Assembly (NCBI RefSeq): GCF_000687915.1
Contig: NZ_JHZY01000004.1
Span: 940,001-1,004,000 of the forward strand
DNA length: 64,000 bases
Origin: Leeuwenhoekiella sp. MAR_2009_132
GTDB taxonomy: Bacteria > Bacteroidota > Bacteroidia > Flavobacteriales > Flavobacteriaceae
Reading direction: 5' to 3'
Position 1 is the first letter of the stretch, and the number at the start of each line of letters is the position of its first letter. Positions 1 to 8,316 of the stretch are shown here, piece after piece. The position numbers and the translations under genes were made by a program. The notes beneath the pieces are model-generated. The model ran no database searches. It saw only the letters and a program-made list of their open reading frames with translations, and had not been told where the DNA came from.

Positions 1-124
1 CATCACCCATGTCATCAGCAGCGTTTTCCATTGCATCTTCAGTTTTTTCTTCAGTAGTTTCGCGACAAGCAGAAACAGAAACCATTAGTAAAAGTGCGAA
101 AGCACTAAAAATTAATTTTTTCAT
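1..124 (-). CDS. Small acidic lipoprotein, 3' part cut by window edge
   Basis: The reading frame starts at an ATG (complement 122-124) and runs off the left edge, so only about 41 residues are visible. A short Lys-rich n-region is followed by a hydrophobic stretch and a lipobox ending in Ser-Ala-Cys at residue 20, the expected site of lipid attachment. After Cys come Arg-Glu-Thr-Thr and a Glu/Asp/Lys-rich tail. It is a clear paralogue of the protein at 383-601, with the same Cys20-Arg-Glu-Thr-Thr start and Glu-Lys-Thr-Glu-Asp-Ala stretch. Function is unknown. Acidic residues just after the Cys resemble the Bacteroidota surface-export signal, which is an inference. Confidence 0.75.
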   Translation of the reverse strand, partial: MKKLIFSAFALLLMVSVSACRETTEEKTEDAMENAADDMGD

Positions 125-382
125 AATTGGTAATATTTTAATTAGCGTTAATTGCTCGCAAAAGTATATAAATTAACATCACAATTTCATAAAATTTATT
201 AAATTTTTTATCGAATTATAATTTTGATAAAAATATCGTAACGTTTACAACAATTTGATTAACAGAGGCACAGGAAAATCTCAACTTTTTAAAGCCTACC
301 ATTATTCCGATTTTTCTATAATACAAGTGCTTTTAGTGTAAATTTTATATTCAGTGCAACTTTAAAAGGGCATTTTTATACA

Positions 383-601
383 CTACGCATCATCATCCAT
401 TACATCATCATTACCTTGTATCTCATCATTTAATTCATCTGCACCTTCTTTGATAGCTTCACCAGCATTTTCTGCACCGTTTTCTATATCCTCACCTATA
501 GACTCAAGAGCATCTTCTGTTTTTTCTTGAGTGGTTTCTCTACATGAGTAAATTGAAAAAACAAATACTACCATCATTACTTTTAGAAAAATACGTTTCA
601 T
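383..601 (-). CDS. Small acidic lipoprotein (Cys-Arg-Glu-Thr-Thr family)
   Basis: This 72-residue protein has a basic n-region, a hydrophobic core and a lipobox Tyr-Ser-Cys with Cys20, so it is very likely a lipoprotein. The mature part is highly charged (Glu, Asp, Asn) and ends in a run of Asp, with an amphipathic helix-like middle rich in Ala-Gly-Glu. It is paralogous to the partial protein at 1-124 and shares the Cys-Arg-Glu lipobox context with 3576-3809 and 3824-4045. No enzymatic motif is seen. It could be a surface or periplasmic stress lipoprotein, loosely like entericidins, but nothing here proves a role. Confidence 0.75.
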   Translation of the reverse strand: MKRIFLKVMMVVFVFSIYSCRETTQEKTEDALESIGEDIENGAENAGEAIKEGADELNDEIQGNDDVMDDDA

Positions 602-645
602 ACTTTATATGTTTTTAGTTAGATTTTAAAAATAGTCAAAAGTTC

Positions 646-1395
646 TTATAACGGATTTTTCTCATTCAAGTATTTCCAATAACGTTTAGGAACGTGCTGC
701 GTATGTAATCTCAAATTAATACGGCTTTTGATGGTTGTACTTGTAAAATAGTTTTGCCATAATAAATCATATTGATTTTCCTCCTCGTGCATCGCTTCTT
801 TAAACGCTTCTTTAGATTTAAAATCAAAAGAAACAAATTCAATTTTTTTCAAGTCGTAAAACAAACCAAAATCACGTTTAGAATCAAAAATCAAAAATTG
901 CTGGTCTGCATATCTGTTTTTAAAATGCTTGGCAATTAAAGGAAGTACATTAAAATCTGGACTTATTATTGATGCATACAAATCATCTGCTGTTCTTTTA
1001 AAACGCACAAACGCTTCCATTCTATGTTTTTCTCTACCTACCTTTTTAGTAAGTTGTACCAACATCAAAACTGCGGGATGCCCAAAATCATTCTCATTCT
1101 TAGTCTTTAAAACATACTGAATTGCAGCAAGAATATACCGTTCTCTACCCTCCTGCTCACTTAAAAATGACCAGTATACTAATTGCTGAAAGCTTTTAAA
1201 CTGCCGGAGTCCTTCCCAAACACGAGAAGCTTTAGTTTCATCTGTATAAATTTCTACCGTTTCAGAAAAAAAATCAGGCTCAAAATGTGTCGTATCTACG
1301 ATTATAACCTCACTTAATCGCTCTTCGTACACCTGAAATATTGCTGTAAGCATCCCCTCAAAACTACCATCATATACAAGTTTATGCTTTTGCAT
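646..1395 (-). CDS. TIGR03915-type putative DNA metabolism protein (DUF4130)
   Basis: This 249-residue protein begins with the family's typical N-terminus (Tyr-Asp-Gly-Ser-Phe-Glu-Gly near residues 8-14). It continues with the conserved Phe-x-x-Phe / Arg-Tyr core and an Asn-Pro-Leu C-terminus. TIGR03915 proteins are nearly always encoded beside a TIGR03916 radical-SAM protein, and here the two genes abut with no gap (stop at 1396-1398, start at 1395), so they are surely co-transcribed and probably translationally coupled. The family is proposed to act in DNA modification or repair, but its reaction is not established. The gene lies downstream of a divergent HTH-S24 promoter region that may control both genes. 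Confidence 0.88.
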   Translation of the reverse strand: MQKHKLVYDGSFEGMLTAIFQVYEERLSEVIIVDTTHFEPDFFSETVEIYTDETKASRVWEGLRQFKSFQQLVYWSFLSEQEGRERYILAAIQYVLKTKNENDFGHPAVLMLVQLTKKVGREKHRMEAFVRFKRTADDLYASIISPDFNVLPLIAKHFKNRYADQQFLIFDSKRDFGLFYDLKKIEFVSFDFKSKEAFKEAMHEEENQYDLLWQNYFTSTTIKSRINLRLHTQHVPKRYWKYLNEKNPL

Positions 1396-2658
1396 CTAAT
1401 TAAATAACGCTAATTGTTGATTGTAGAATTTTTGATACTTACTTTTTGAGGTTTGCAAAATCATACTCTTAATACGCTCGGGCTCCAGATCTTTACTTTC
1501 AAAATTTATAGAATTACATACCATAAAATACTTAGCTCTGCTCATCGCAATGCCTATTGCTTTTAAGTTTTCCCAGTTAAGCCTTCTAAATTTTCGGGCA
1601 TTTATAATTTTATGTACAGACTTCATCCCAAGACCAGGAACTCTGGCTAGCATTTGTTTATCTGCAGTATTTACATCTACCGGAAACATATGCATATTTC
1701 GTAAAGCCCAACTCAATTTAGGATCTATATCTATATCTAAATTGGGGTGATTTTGATTGAGTAATTCACGTACATCAAAACCATAAAAACGCAATAGCCA
1801 GTCAGTTTGATACAATCGGTTTTCGCGTAACATAGGCACTTCAGTTCCTAGAGCTGGCAATCGAGTATCTTCAAGCACCGGTACATATCCTGAATAGTAG
1901 ACACGCTTCATATTATAAGTGCTGTAATAATGCACCGCAGAGTACATAATATCTTTGTCACTCTCCCCCGTTGCTCCTACAATCATCTGAGTACTTTGCC
2001 CGGCAGGTGCATAAACCGGAGTGCTTTTAATTATTTTCCTTTCAGCTTTATATTGAATGATTTCATTTTTCACCTTTTCCATAGGTTTGATAAAATCTTT
2101 GTGATCTTTTTCAGGAGCTAATAATTTTAGACCAGAAACCGTGGGTATTTCTATATTTATAGATAACCTATCTGCGTATAAACCCGCCTCGCGCATAAGC
2201 TCGTCACTACATCCGGGAATAGATTTTAAGTGAATATATCCATTAAAATTTTCTTCTAAACGCAACTTCTTGGCTACCGAAATCAAACGCTCCATCGTAT
2301 AATCTGGATTATGAAAGATACCACTGCTTAAAAACAGACCTTCAATATAATTACGCCTGTAAAAATTAATCGTAAGATCTACTACCTCCTGAATTTTAAA
2401 AGCTGCTCGCTTTATATCATTACTCTTACGACTTACACAATATGCACAATCGTAAATGCAATGATTAGTTAATAAAATCTTCAGTAAAGAAACACAGCTA
2501 CCATCTTCTGTATAACTGTGGCATATACCCATACCAGAACTATCCCCTAAACCCTTATTTGTATTTAAACGCTTACTCCCACTACTGGAGCAGGATACAT
2601 CATACTTAGCCGCGTCAGCAAGTATGTTTAATTTTTCTTTTATTCTCTCAAAATTCAT
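1396..2658 (-). CDS. Putative DNA modification/repair radical SAM protein (TIGR03916)
   Basis: This 420-residue radical-SAM enzyme has the iron-sulfur motif Cys67-x3-Cys71-x2-Cys74 followed by Val-Ser-Arg. A helix-hairpin-helix DNA-binding element lies at about residues 332-360 (Val-Pro-Gly-Leu-Gly-Met then Ile-Asn-Ala-Arg), which is the usual architecture of this family. It is the first gene of a two-gene operon with the TIGR03915 protein. The reaction is unknown; family context suggests action on damaged or modified nucleic acid. Its start at 2658 is about 100 bp from the divergent LexA-like gene, with repeated operator-like sequence between them, so damage-linked regulation is plausible but inferred. 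Confidence 0.9.
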   Translation of the reverse strand: MNFERIKEKLNILADAAKYDVSCSSSGSKRLNTNKGLGDSSGMGICHSYTEDGSCVSLLKILLTNHCIYDCAYCVSRKSNDIKRAAFKIQEVVDLTINFYRRNYIEGLFLSSGIFHNPDYTMERLISVAKKLRLEENFNGYIHLKSIPGCSDELMREAGLYADRLSINIEIPTVSGLKLLAPEKDHKDFIKPMEKVKNEIIQYKAERKIIKSTPVYAPAGQSTQMIVGATGESDKDIMYSAVHYYSTYNMKRVYYSGYVPVLEDTRLPALGTEVPMLRENRLYQTDWLLRFYGFDVRELLNQNHPNLDIDIDPKLSWALRNMHMFPVDVNTADKQMLARVPGLGMKSVHKIINARKFRRLNWENLKAIGIAMSRAKYFMVCNSINFESKDLEPERIKSMILQTSKSKYQKFYNQQLALFN

Positions 2659-2683
2659 AGCGTGGAATTTCTACGAATTTAAA

Positions 2684-2737
2684 GAATATTTCCTATTTAA
2701 AGGATTTTTTCCTATTTTTAATTAGGATTTTTTCCGA
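2684..2737. promoter_or_regulatory. Repeated operator-like block between divergent genes
   Basis: The 98-bp intergenic region holds two exact copies of AGGATTTTTTCC (2701-2712 and 2724-2735), 23 bp apart. Each is preceded by a TTCCTATTT half, giving interrupted inverted repeats such as CCTA-N8-TAGG (2712-2727). This is the layout expected for tandem repressor sites. The adjacent HTH-S24 regulator is the obvious candidate ligand, autoregulating itself and the radical-SAM operon. Binding is inferred, not shown. Confidence 0.5.
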
Positions 2738-2756
2738 ATTATAGTACATTTACGAT

Positions 2757-3524
2757 ATGGGAATCAATGATGTAACAGGCGATGTTCGCCGATTTAAACA
2801 AATACGAGAAGAGCAAAACCTTACACAGACTGAGTTTGCTGAAGCTTTAGGTGTTAAAAATTCTACTGCAGATATTGAGCGTGGGCGTACAAAACTTTCA
2901 GGACAGATTGTTACTGAACTTCTAAGGCTCTATAATATTAATCCGCTGTGGCTTTTTGGGTATAGCAATCAAAAATTATTGCACGCCGGTAAAGGTGATG
3001 TAAGTCCTAAAGTAGTTACCGTAGATGCGAGTGATAATGAAAATCTCGTTATGGTTAATCAAAAAGCTGCCGCCGGTTACCCGCATAATGTGCAGGATGT
3101 AGACTGGTATCAGCAATTGCCTGCATTTGATCTTCCATTACCGCAATATCGTAATGCGACCTACCGTGGTTTTCAAATTGAGGGAGATAGTATGATGCCT
3201 AATTTTATGCCTGAAGATTGGGTATTAGGAAAAGCTACTGTAAATATGGGTGAGGCGACAAACAATAAGGTTTATGTGGTAGTTCTACCTGATGCAGTAG
3301 TGGTTAAAAAACTACAAAAGCTACCAGACCCTTCTAAAGTTTTGTTGATTTCATTAAATCAAGAATACCTTCCCTTTGAAGTACAGGTAAGTGATATTCA
3401 AGAGCTATGGCAGGTAAATAGTAAGCTAACCTTTCACCTTGATGCCCCGTCAGAAAGTAACTTATTGAGAGAATTGCAACAGGGAATGCTTGATTTAAAA
3501 AATCAAATGCGCACATTAAAGTAA
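2757..3524 (+). CDS. LexA/CI-like HTH-S24 transcriptional regulator
   Basis: This 255-residue protein has an N-terminal XRE-type helix-turn-helix (about residues 10-60: Leu-Thr-Gln-Thr-Glu-Phe-Ala-Glu-Ala-Leu-Gly-Val). The C-terminal part is an S24 peptidase domain. The likely self-cleavage bond is Ala106-Gly107 in an Ala-Ala-Ala-Gly-Tyr-Pro context. The nucleophile is Ser145 (Glu-Gly-Asp-Ser-Met-Met-Pro) and the general base is Lys184 or Lys185. These residues match repressors inactivated by RecA-stimulated autoproteolysis. A final basic, Leu-rich helix (about 230-255) may aid oligomerisation. It is divergent from the radical-SAM/TIGR03915 pair across a repeated operator-like block. It is not a canonical LexA, and which stress inactivates it is unknown. 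Confidence 0.88.
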   Translation: MGINDVTGDVRRFKQIREEQNLTQTEFAEALGVKNSTADIERGRTKLSGQIVTELLRLYNINPLWLFGYSNQKLLHAGKGDVSPKVVTVDASDNENLVMVNQKAAAGYPHNVQDVDWYQQLPAFDLPLPQYRNATYRGFQIEGDSMMPNFMPEDWVLGKATVNMGEATNNKVYVVVLPDAVVVKKLQKLPDPSKVLLISLNQEYLPFEVQVSDIQELWQVNSKLTFHLDAPSESNLLRELQQGMLDLKNQMRTLK

Positions 3525-3525
3525 A

Positions 3526-3553
3526 AAACCCACAAGCAATGCTTATGGGTTTA
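3526..3553 (+). terminator. Hairpin terminator after HTH-S24 gene
   Basis: AAACCCA and TGGGTTT arms, with an inner AAGC/GCTT, form a stem right after the stop at 3524. It can serve the plus-strand gene and possibly the convergent lipoprotein gene. Confidence 0.6.
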
Positions 3554-3575
3554 AATAAATTATGGGTTACTCCTA

Positions 3576-3809
3576 CTAATTATCAACTTTGATTTTAGTA
3601 TCACCGTCTGCATCTTCTTTAATTTTTACTTCTTTAGAATCAGACTCCATTTTAATTTTGTAATTACCGTCATCGTCTGTCTTCTCATCGATAACAGCAC
3701 CTTCTTCCTTCATTTCTTCAACAAGTTTTTCTTTTTCGGTTTTCTCGCGACAAGAAGTAAAAGAAAGTATTGCTACTAAAAGGATTGCTAGTAAGCTTAT
3801 ATTTTTCAT
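3576..3809 (-). CDS. Small lipoprotein with Cys-Arg-Glu-Lys start
   Basis: This 77-residue protein has a typical lipoprotein signal with lipobox Phe-Thr-Ser-Cys (Cys20). It is followed by a Glu/Lys-rich helix-like segment and then an alternating Lys/Asp/hydrophobic part (about 45-77) that reads as short beta strands. It has no known domain. It lies 14 bp downstream of the lipoprotein gene ending at 3824 on the same strand, so the two probably form a bicistronic unit. The shared Cys-Arg-Glu motif links it to the lipoproteins at 1-124 and 383-601. Its role is unknown. Confidence 0.72.
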   Translation of the reverse strand: MKNISLLAILLVAILSFTSCREKTEKEKLVEEMKEEGAVIDEKTDDDGNYKIKMESDSKEVKIKEDADGDTKIKVDN

Positions 3810-3823
3810 AATGCTAATATTAA

Positions 3824-4045
3824 TTAGTTATCGTCACCAATTGTTTCTATTTTTTTGTCAATTTCTTTATTGACTTCGTTATCTACTTTTTTTGCAGTAC
3901 GCTCTAAAATACCTTCGTTGTCTGGAGTTTCAGTTTGTACCTGAACTTCTTTTACAACAACAGTCTCTTTATCTTCAGTCTCTCTACAAGAAATTGTATT
4001 GAAAGCTATAAGGCCTAATGCAAAAATTCCAATTACTTTTTTCAT
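3824..4045 (-). CDS. Small lipoprotein with Cys-Arg-Glu-Thr start
   Basis: I place the start at the Met encoded at 4043-4045, because an ordinary signal sequence begins there and puts the lipobox Cys at residue 20, exactly as in the three neighbouring lipoproteins. An upstream in-frame ATG at 4072 would add nine residues and spoil this. The mature part is Glu/Lys/Val-rich and ends in a likely amphipathic helix with repeated Glu-Lys-Lys and Asn-Glu-Val. It is probably co-transcribed with 3576-3809. No function can be assigned. Confidence 0.7.
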   Translation of the reverse strand: MKKVIGIFALGLIAFNTISCRETEDKETVVVKEVQVQTETPDNEGILERTAKKVDNEVNKEIDKKIETIGDDN

Positions 4046-4190
4046 AATATATTCATTTGGTTGAACGAGCAAATCTAACTACTTTATAGATAGACTATTT
4101 ATAAATGATTCCCAATATCTCTAAATATTCAGTTAAATGTTAATTATTTAATAGTCAACAAACTTGCCACTGCTATCTTTGAGCTAAAAA

Positions 4191-4847
4191 ATGAGTTTCT
4201 ACAAACTTTACACATTTCTTAGAGAATTACAGCAAAATAATTCTAAAGAATGGATGGATGAGAATCGCAATTATTATTTTGAAGTTCGCGACTTTTATAT
4301 AGACTGGCTTAATAAAATGGATATTAAACTGGCTGCGATAGATCCTAACTACACACCTACAACAGGCAAACAAGCTATAAATCGCATTAATAATAATTTA
4401 CTATATCATCCCAACAAACCTACTTATAAAGATCATTTTGGAGCAGGGCTAGACCAAGAAACGAAACAAGGTGATTTTTACATACATCTGGGAACATCTG
4501 AGAGTTTTATTGCCGGTGGCTTTTATAAACCTAAATCTTCAATACTCAAAAGTATACGACAGGCTATAGATTATAATGGAGACGAATTACTCGATATACT
4601 TAATAAACCTAGTTTCAAAAAAGTTTTTGGAGCCCTAATAGATGATGGTGACAGCCTTAAAACAGCACCTAAAGGATTTAGTCAGGATGACAAACACATT
4701 GATTTACTACGCCGAAAAACCTTTGCTGTACAACACGATCTCACTCAAAAGTTAGTAACCGGTGATGAATTTGAAGAACGTGTAATCACAGTTTATAAAG
4801 AAATGCTTCCCTTTAGATCTTATTTAAACGAGGCCGTAAGTGTCTGA
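4191..4847 (+). CDS. DUF2461 (TIGR02453) family protein
   Basis: This 218-residue protein matches the DUF2461 pattern. An N-terminal Phe-Leu-x-Glu-Leu-x-x-Asn-Asn-x-Lys-Glu-Trp is followed by Asn-Arg-x-Tyr. A central block has Arg-Ile-x-Asn and Tyr-Lys-Asp-His-Phe-Gly-Ala, and a Gly-Gly-Phe-Tyr segment comes before the helical C-terminus. The family is widespread in Bacteroidota and has no demonstrated biochemical role. The gene converges on the KDO transferase gene, and their ends overlap by 28 bp (4820-4847), leaving no room for a separate terminator. Confidence 0.85.
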   Translation: MSFYKLYTFLRELQQNNSKEWMDENRNYYFEVRDFYIDWLNKMDIKLAAIDPNYTPTTGKQAINRINNNLLYHPNKPTYKDHFGAGLDQETKQGDFYIHLGTSESFIAGGFYKPKSSILKSIRQAIDYNGDELLDILNKPSFKKVFGALIDDGDSLKTAPKGFSQDDKHIDLLRRKTFAVQHDLTQKLVTGDEFEERVITVYKEMLPFRSYLNEAVSV

Positions 4848-6070
4848 TTTAAATAAGCCATTATAGCAGTTGTAGCTCCGGTGTTGCTTGAAACATAGTG
4901 ACCATTAATCATTCCTGTATGTAACCTAAATTGATCATCATTTAGAAATCTATTTAATAAACTTGCGGTCTCACTCTCATTATTTACCGTATATAAGCCC
5001 GCTAGTCGTCTTAATTCTAAGGCTTCAGGAAATTTATCAATACGAGTTCCGGTTAAAATAGGAATCCCAAAGGTTGCTGGCTCTAGAATATTGTGCATTC
5101 CCGTTTGACCCGCTGCACCGCCCACATAAGCTATAGATGCATATGCATAAGCTTTGCTCAATAGGCCTATCGTATCTAAAATAAGAACACGTGCATCTTT
5201 AAGACTTTGAGTATCTTTTTGAGAATACCTCACAACTGGAATCTCAATCGCTGCGATAAGCTTATCTATTTTTTCTGAATTGATTTTGTGTGGAGCTATC
5301 AGAATCTTAAGATCTGGATTACTATTCACAAAATTTAAAAGTAGTGCTTCATCCTCTTGCCAGGTGCTTCCACAAACAAGCAGTAATTCATTTTGCTTAA
5401 ACTCTTCAATAAATGAAAGCAAATTATCATACGACAATTGTCTGCTTACTCTATCAAAACGAGTATCGCCACTTACAATAGCATTTTTAAAACCTAGTTG
5501 CTTCAGTAGTTCTAGAGAGGCTGTATTTTGTAAAAAGAAATAATTGAATGCGTTTAAAGAGTTGACCATCCATTTTCCGTAGAATTTAAAGAAGGGTTGT
5601 TTTGATCTAAATATACCCGAAATCAAAATCGTATGGGTATCTGTAATGCGAAGTTCATTTAGAAAATTAGGCCAAAACTCATATTTTACAAAAATCGCCA
5701 GTTTTGGTTTTACAATTTTCAGAAAGCGCCTTGCATTGACTTTTGTATCTAATGGCAAATACGTTACAACCTCTGCTAAAGGTGTATTATATTTTACATC
5801 ATAACCTGAAGGGGAAAAAAAGGTAAGTAGAATTTTAAAGTTTGTGTACTTCGTTTTAATCTCTTCAAGAACGGGAACTGCCTGCTCATACTCTCCTAAT
5901 GAGGCTGCGTGAACCCAGATATAATTATCTTCTTTAGAAATAGCAGCTTCTAATGTAGAAAAAACATTTTCCCGAACATGTCTAAATTCTTTTAGTTTAG
6001 GAACAAATAAACCAAAGACCGGCAGAATACCATTAAAAAGCGAGATTATAAAAGAATACAGGTGTTGCAT
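4820..6070 (-). CDS. waaA: 3-deoxy-D-manno-octulosonic acid (KDO) transferase
   Basis: This 416-residue GT-B glycosyltransferase transfers KDO from CMP-KDO to lipid A precursor at the inner membrane, an early step of lipopolysaccharide assembly. An N-terminal hydrophobic anchor (about 1-25) precedes the family motif His-Ala-Ala-Ser-Leu-Gly-Glu (Glu60 is the expected catalytic base). The C-terminal nucleotide-binding half has Val-Gly-Gly-Ala-Ala-Gly and Asn-Ile-Leu-Glu-Pro-Ala, typical of WaaA. Length is normal. It is divergent from the sugar aminotransferase gene at 6291, consistent with a cell-envelope neighbourhood. Confidence 0.95.
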   Translation of the reverse strand: MQHLYSFIISLFNGILPVFGLFVPKLKEFRHVRENVFSTLEAAISKEDNYIWVHAASLGEYEQAVPVLEEIKTKYTNFKILLTFFSPSGYDVKYNTPLAEVVTYLPLDTKVNARRFLKIVKPKLAIFVKYEFWPNFLNELRITDTHTILISGIFRSKQPFFKFYGKWMVNSLNAFNYFFLQNTASLELLKQLGFKNAIVSGDTRFDRVSRQLSYDNLLSFIEEFKQNELLLVCGSTWQEDEALLLNFVNSNPDLKILIAPHKINSEKIDKLIAAIEIPVVRYSQKDTQSLKDARVLILDTIGLLSKAYAYASIAYVGGAAGQTGMHNILEPATFGIPILTGTRIDKFPEALELRRLAGLYTVNNESETASLLNRFLNDDQFRLHTGMINGHYVSSNTGATTAIMAYLNQTLTASFK

Positions 6071-6290
6071 AAGGGTGTAAAAATAGCGTTTTAGGCTAAA
6101 AAAAGAGATTGGTTAGCGGATCGAGATTTTGTATTTTCGTAGAACAAAAAAATTACTGAATTAGCTTTTTAATTCTTGTTATTAAAACTGAATTATTACT
6201 TACATAACAAGCTTGAACATCATCCTATTAATATACGGAGATCAACAATAAGAATTCAATAGAAAAAATAGTTCAGCTGAATAATTACCT

Positions 6291-7424
6291 ATGAAAAAAA
6301 TTCAAATGGTTGACCTTAAAGGTCAATACGAATCTATAAAAGAGCAGGTTAACCACTCTATTCAGGAAGTTATAGATACCACTGCATTTATTAATGGTCC
6401 CGAGGTTCATTCATTTCAAAAAGAGTTGGAAGAATATCTTGACGTTAAACACGTCATCCCGTGCGCAAATGGTACAGATGCCCTGCAAATTGCAATGATG
6501 GGTCTGGGTTTAAAACCCGGAGACGAAGTTATAACTGCAGATTTTACTTTTGCTGCCACGGTAGAAGTAATAGCTTTATTGCAGCTAACTCCTGTACTGG
6601 TAGACGTGACCCCACACGGTTTTAATATAGATGTTGAGGCTATAAAACGAGCAATTACTCCAAAAACTAAGGCTATTGTTCCTGTTCATCTCTTTGGTCA
6701 GGTTGCAGATATGGATGCCATTATGCAAATAGCAGAAGAGCATAATTTATTTGTTATAGAAGATAACGCACAGGCAATAGGAGCTAATTACACTCGTAGA
6801 GATGGTACTCGTGTTAAAACCGGCACTATAGGTCACGTAGGAAGTACATCCTTTTTTCCTTCTAAAAATTTAGGAGGTTATGGTGATGGTGGCGCTATTT
6901 TCACTAATGACGATGCTCTGGCACATACGATACGCGGTATAGTTAATCACGGTATGTATGAGCGTTATCACCACGATGTTGTAGGCGTAAATTCTCGCTT
7001 AGATTCAATACAGGCAGCAGTTTTACGTGCAAAATTGCCGTTGCTTGATTCTTACAACGATAAGCGAAGAGCATCTGCCAGAAAATATTCAGAAAAGCTG
7101 GCAAATCACGATAAAATTACCGTGCCTTTGATTTGTGATACGTGTGATTGTCACGTTTTTCACCAGTATACGTTGCGCTTAAAAGATACAGATCGTGATG
7201 CTCTGGTTAAACACTTAAATGCAAATGAAATTCCTTGTGGGGTATATTACCCCATACCCTTGCATAAACAAAAAGCTTATGTTGATGAGCGTTATAATGA
7301 AGCAGATTTTACAGTAACTAACAAACTTGTAAAAGAAGTGATCTCATTACCTATGCATACCGAATTAGAAGATGATCAAATCGATTTTATAACTAAAACA
7401 ATATTAGACTTTCTGGATAAGTAA
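6291..7424 (+). CDS. DegT/DnrJ/EryC1/StrS-family sugar aminotransferase
   Basis: This 377-residue PLP-dependent enzyme is of the type that aminates keto sugars of nucleotide-activated precursors. Visible signatures are Cys-Ala-Asn-Gly-Thr-Asp-Ala-Leu (about 58-65), the Asp of Ile-Glu-Asp-Asn-Ala-Gln-Ala (about 156-162), and the PLP lysine Lys192 in Phe-Pro-Ser-Lys-Asn-Leu-Gly-Gly-Tyr-Gly-Asp-Gly-Gly. The C-terminal half has the usual Asn-His-Gly and Tyr-Tyr-Pro-Ile-Pro-Leu-His motifs. It stands alone with its own terminator. The exact sugar substrate cannot be told from sequence; WecE- or PglE-like roles in glycan or surface polysaccharide synthesis are likely. Confidence 0.9.
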   Translation: MKKIQMVDLKGQYESIKEQVNHSIQEVIDTTAFINGPEVHSFQKELEEYLDVKHVIPCANGTDALQIAMMGLGLKPGDEVITADFTFAATVEVIALLQLTPVLVDVTPHGFNIDVEAIKRAITPKTKAIVPVHLFGQVADMDAIMQIAEEHNLFVIEDNAQAIGANYTRRDGTRVKTGTIGHVGSTSFFPSKNLGGYGDGGAIFTNDDALAHTIRGIVNHGMYERYHHDVVGVNSRLDSIQAAVLRAKLPLLDSYNDKRRASARKYSEKLANHDKITVPLICDTCDCHVFHQYTLRLKDTDRDALVKHLNANEIPCGVYYPIPLHKQKAYVDERYNEADFTVTNKLVKEVISLPMHTELEDDQIDFITKTILDFLDK

Positions 7425-7436
7425 TTCAAAGAAGAC

Positions 7437-7477
7437 AATAAAAAATCCCTGATATTATACGTATCAGGGATTTTTTA
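7437..7477. terminator. Bidirectional terminator
   Basis: AAAAAATCCCTGATA and TATCAGGGATTTTTT form a long stem around a short loop, between the convergent aminotransferase and nitroreductase genes. Poly-T on both strands suits both genes. Confidence 0.85.
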
Positions 7478-7504
7478 TTCTTAATTATTTGAACTAAAAA
7501 GCTA

Positions 7505-8062
7505 TTAAAACCAGGTGATTTTATCTTCAATACTCGTACGTACACCTTCTGGGTTAGGACCATTAAATACTCCCAGATAGAAAAAACCTAAACATTTTTC
7601 ACCTTCATTAAGTTTCAGTTCGGTACCCAATTCGGTAATATAACCCGGAGAGCTCCAGTAACCACCCAATCCCTGTTCACCTGCTGCAAGCCACATATTT
7701 TGAACAGCCATCCCTACAGCAGCAATTTCTTCCCATTCTGGAATGCGCGCTTTAGGATCTCTTTGCATACATATGGCTATTACCGCACCACTTTGCATTA
7801 CTTTTTCAATACTTTTATTCAGTTTAAATTCTGAAAATTTATCTGCTGGAGTAGTTTTAGTATATCCTGCTTTAAGAATGTCAGCAAGAAGCTCTAGAGC
7901 ATCATCTTTAAATATTTTAAATCTCCATGGCTCTGTTTTGGCGTGGGTAGGAGCCCAATTTGCCGCTTCAAGCAAAGTCCTTATTTTATCGTCACTTATA
8001 GTTTCGGCCTCAAACTGATTAGGAAATATTGATCTGCGATTTTTTATTGTATCTAGTATCAT
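7505..8062 (-). CDS. Nitroreductase-family FMN flavoprotein
   Basis: This 185-residue protein has nitroreductase signatures: Asn-Arg-Arg-Ser at residues 8-11 (phosphate-binding part of the FMN site), Ala-Asn-Trp-Ala-Pro-Thr-His, Glu-Pro-Trp-Arg-Phe (about 44-48), and a C-terminal Leu-Gly-Gly-Tyr-Trp-Ser-Ser / Phe-Tyr-Leu-Gly block. These dimeric enzymes reduce nitro groups, quinones or related compounds with NAD(P)H. The short form resembles YdjA-type reductases. It is a single gene bounded by terminators. The physiological substrate is unknown. Confidence 0.9.
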   Translation of the reverse strand: MILDTIKNRRSIFPNQFEAETISDDKIRTLLEAANWAPTHAKTEPWRFKIFKDDALELLADILKAGYTKTTPADKFSEFKLNKSIEKVMQSGAVIAICMQRDPKARIPEWEEIAAVGMAVQNMWLAAGEQGLGGYWSSPGYITELGTELKLNEGEKCLGFFYLGVFNGPNPEGVRTSIEDKITWF

Positions 8063-8242
8063 ATAGGTATTTTAAGCAAATATAAAGGCTAATTACCAAA
8101 TGTGCTTTTAAGCTCTTAATGGATTGATGAAAATACATTCTAAACCGCTGCAAATTTCAAATTCTTAAAATTCTCGCACACCTTAGTAACAACTTGTAAA
8201 ACAGTAAAAACCCCCATACTTCTAAAGTTTTGAAGTAGTATA

Positions 8243-8271
8243 TTTGTCTGATATTAATTTATATATATTTG
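8243..8271 (+). promoter_or_regulatory. Bacteroidota-type promoter of the OmpA/PD40 gene
   Basis: TTTG at 8243-8246 and TATATTTG at 8264-8271 are separated by 17 bp, matching the -33 / -7 consensus (TTTG, TAnnTTTG) of Flavobacterium sigma-A. The start codon follows 45 bp downstream. Confidence 0.6.
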
Positions 8272-8316
8272 CCTTCTCCTAATGTCCCCCTTTAATCTTT
8301 AATAAACTCAATAAAT

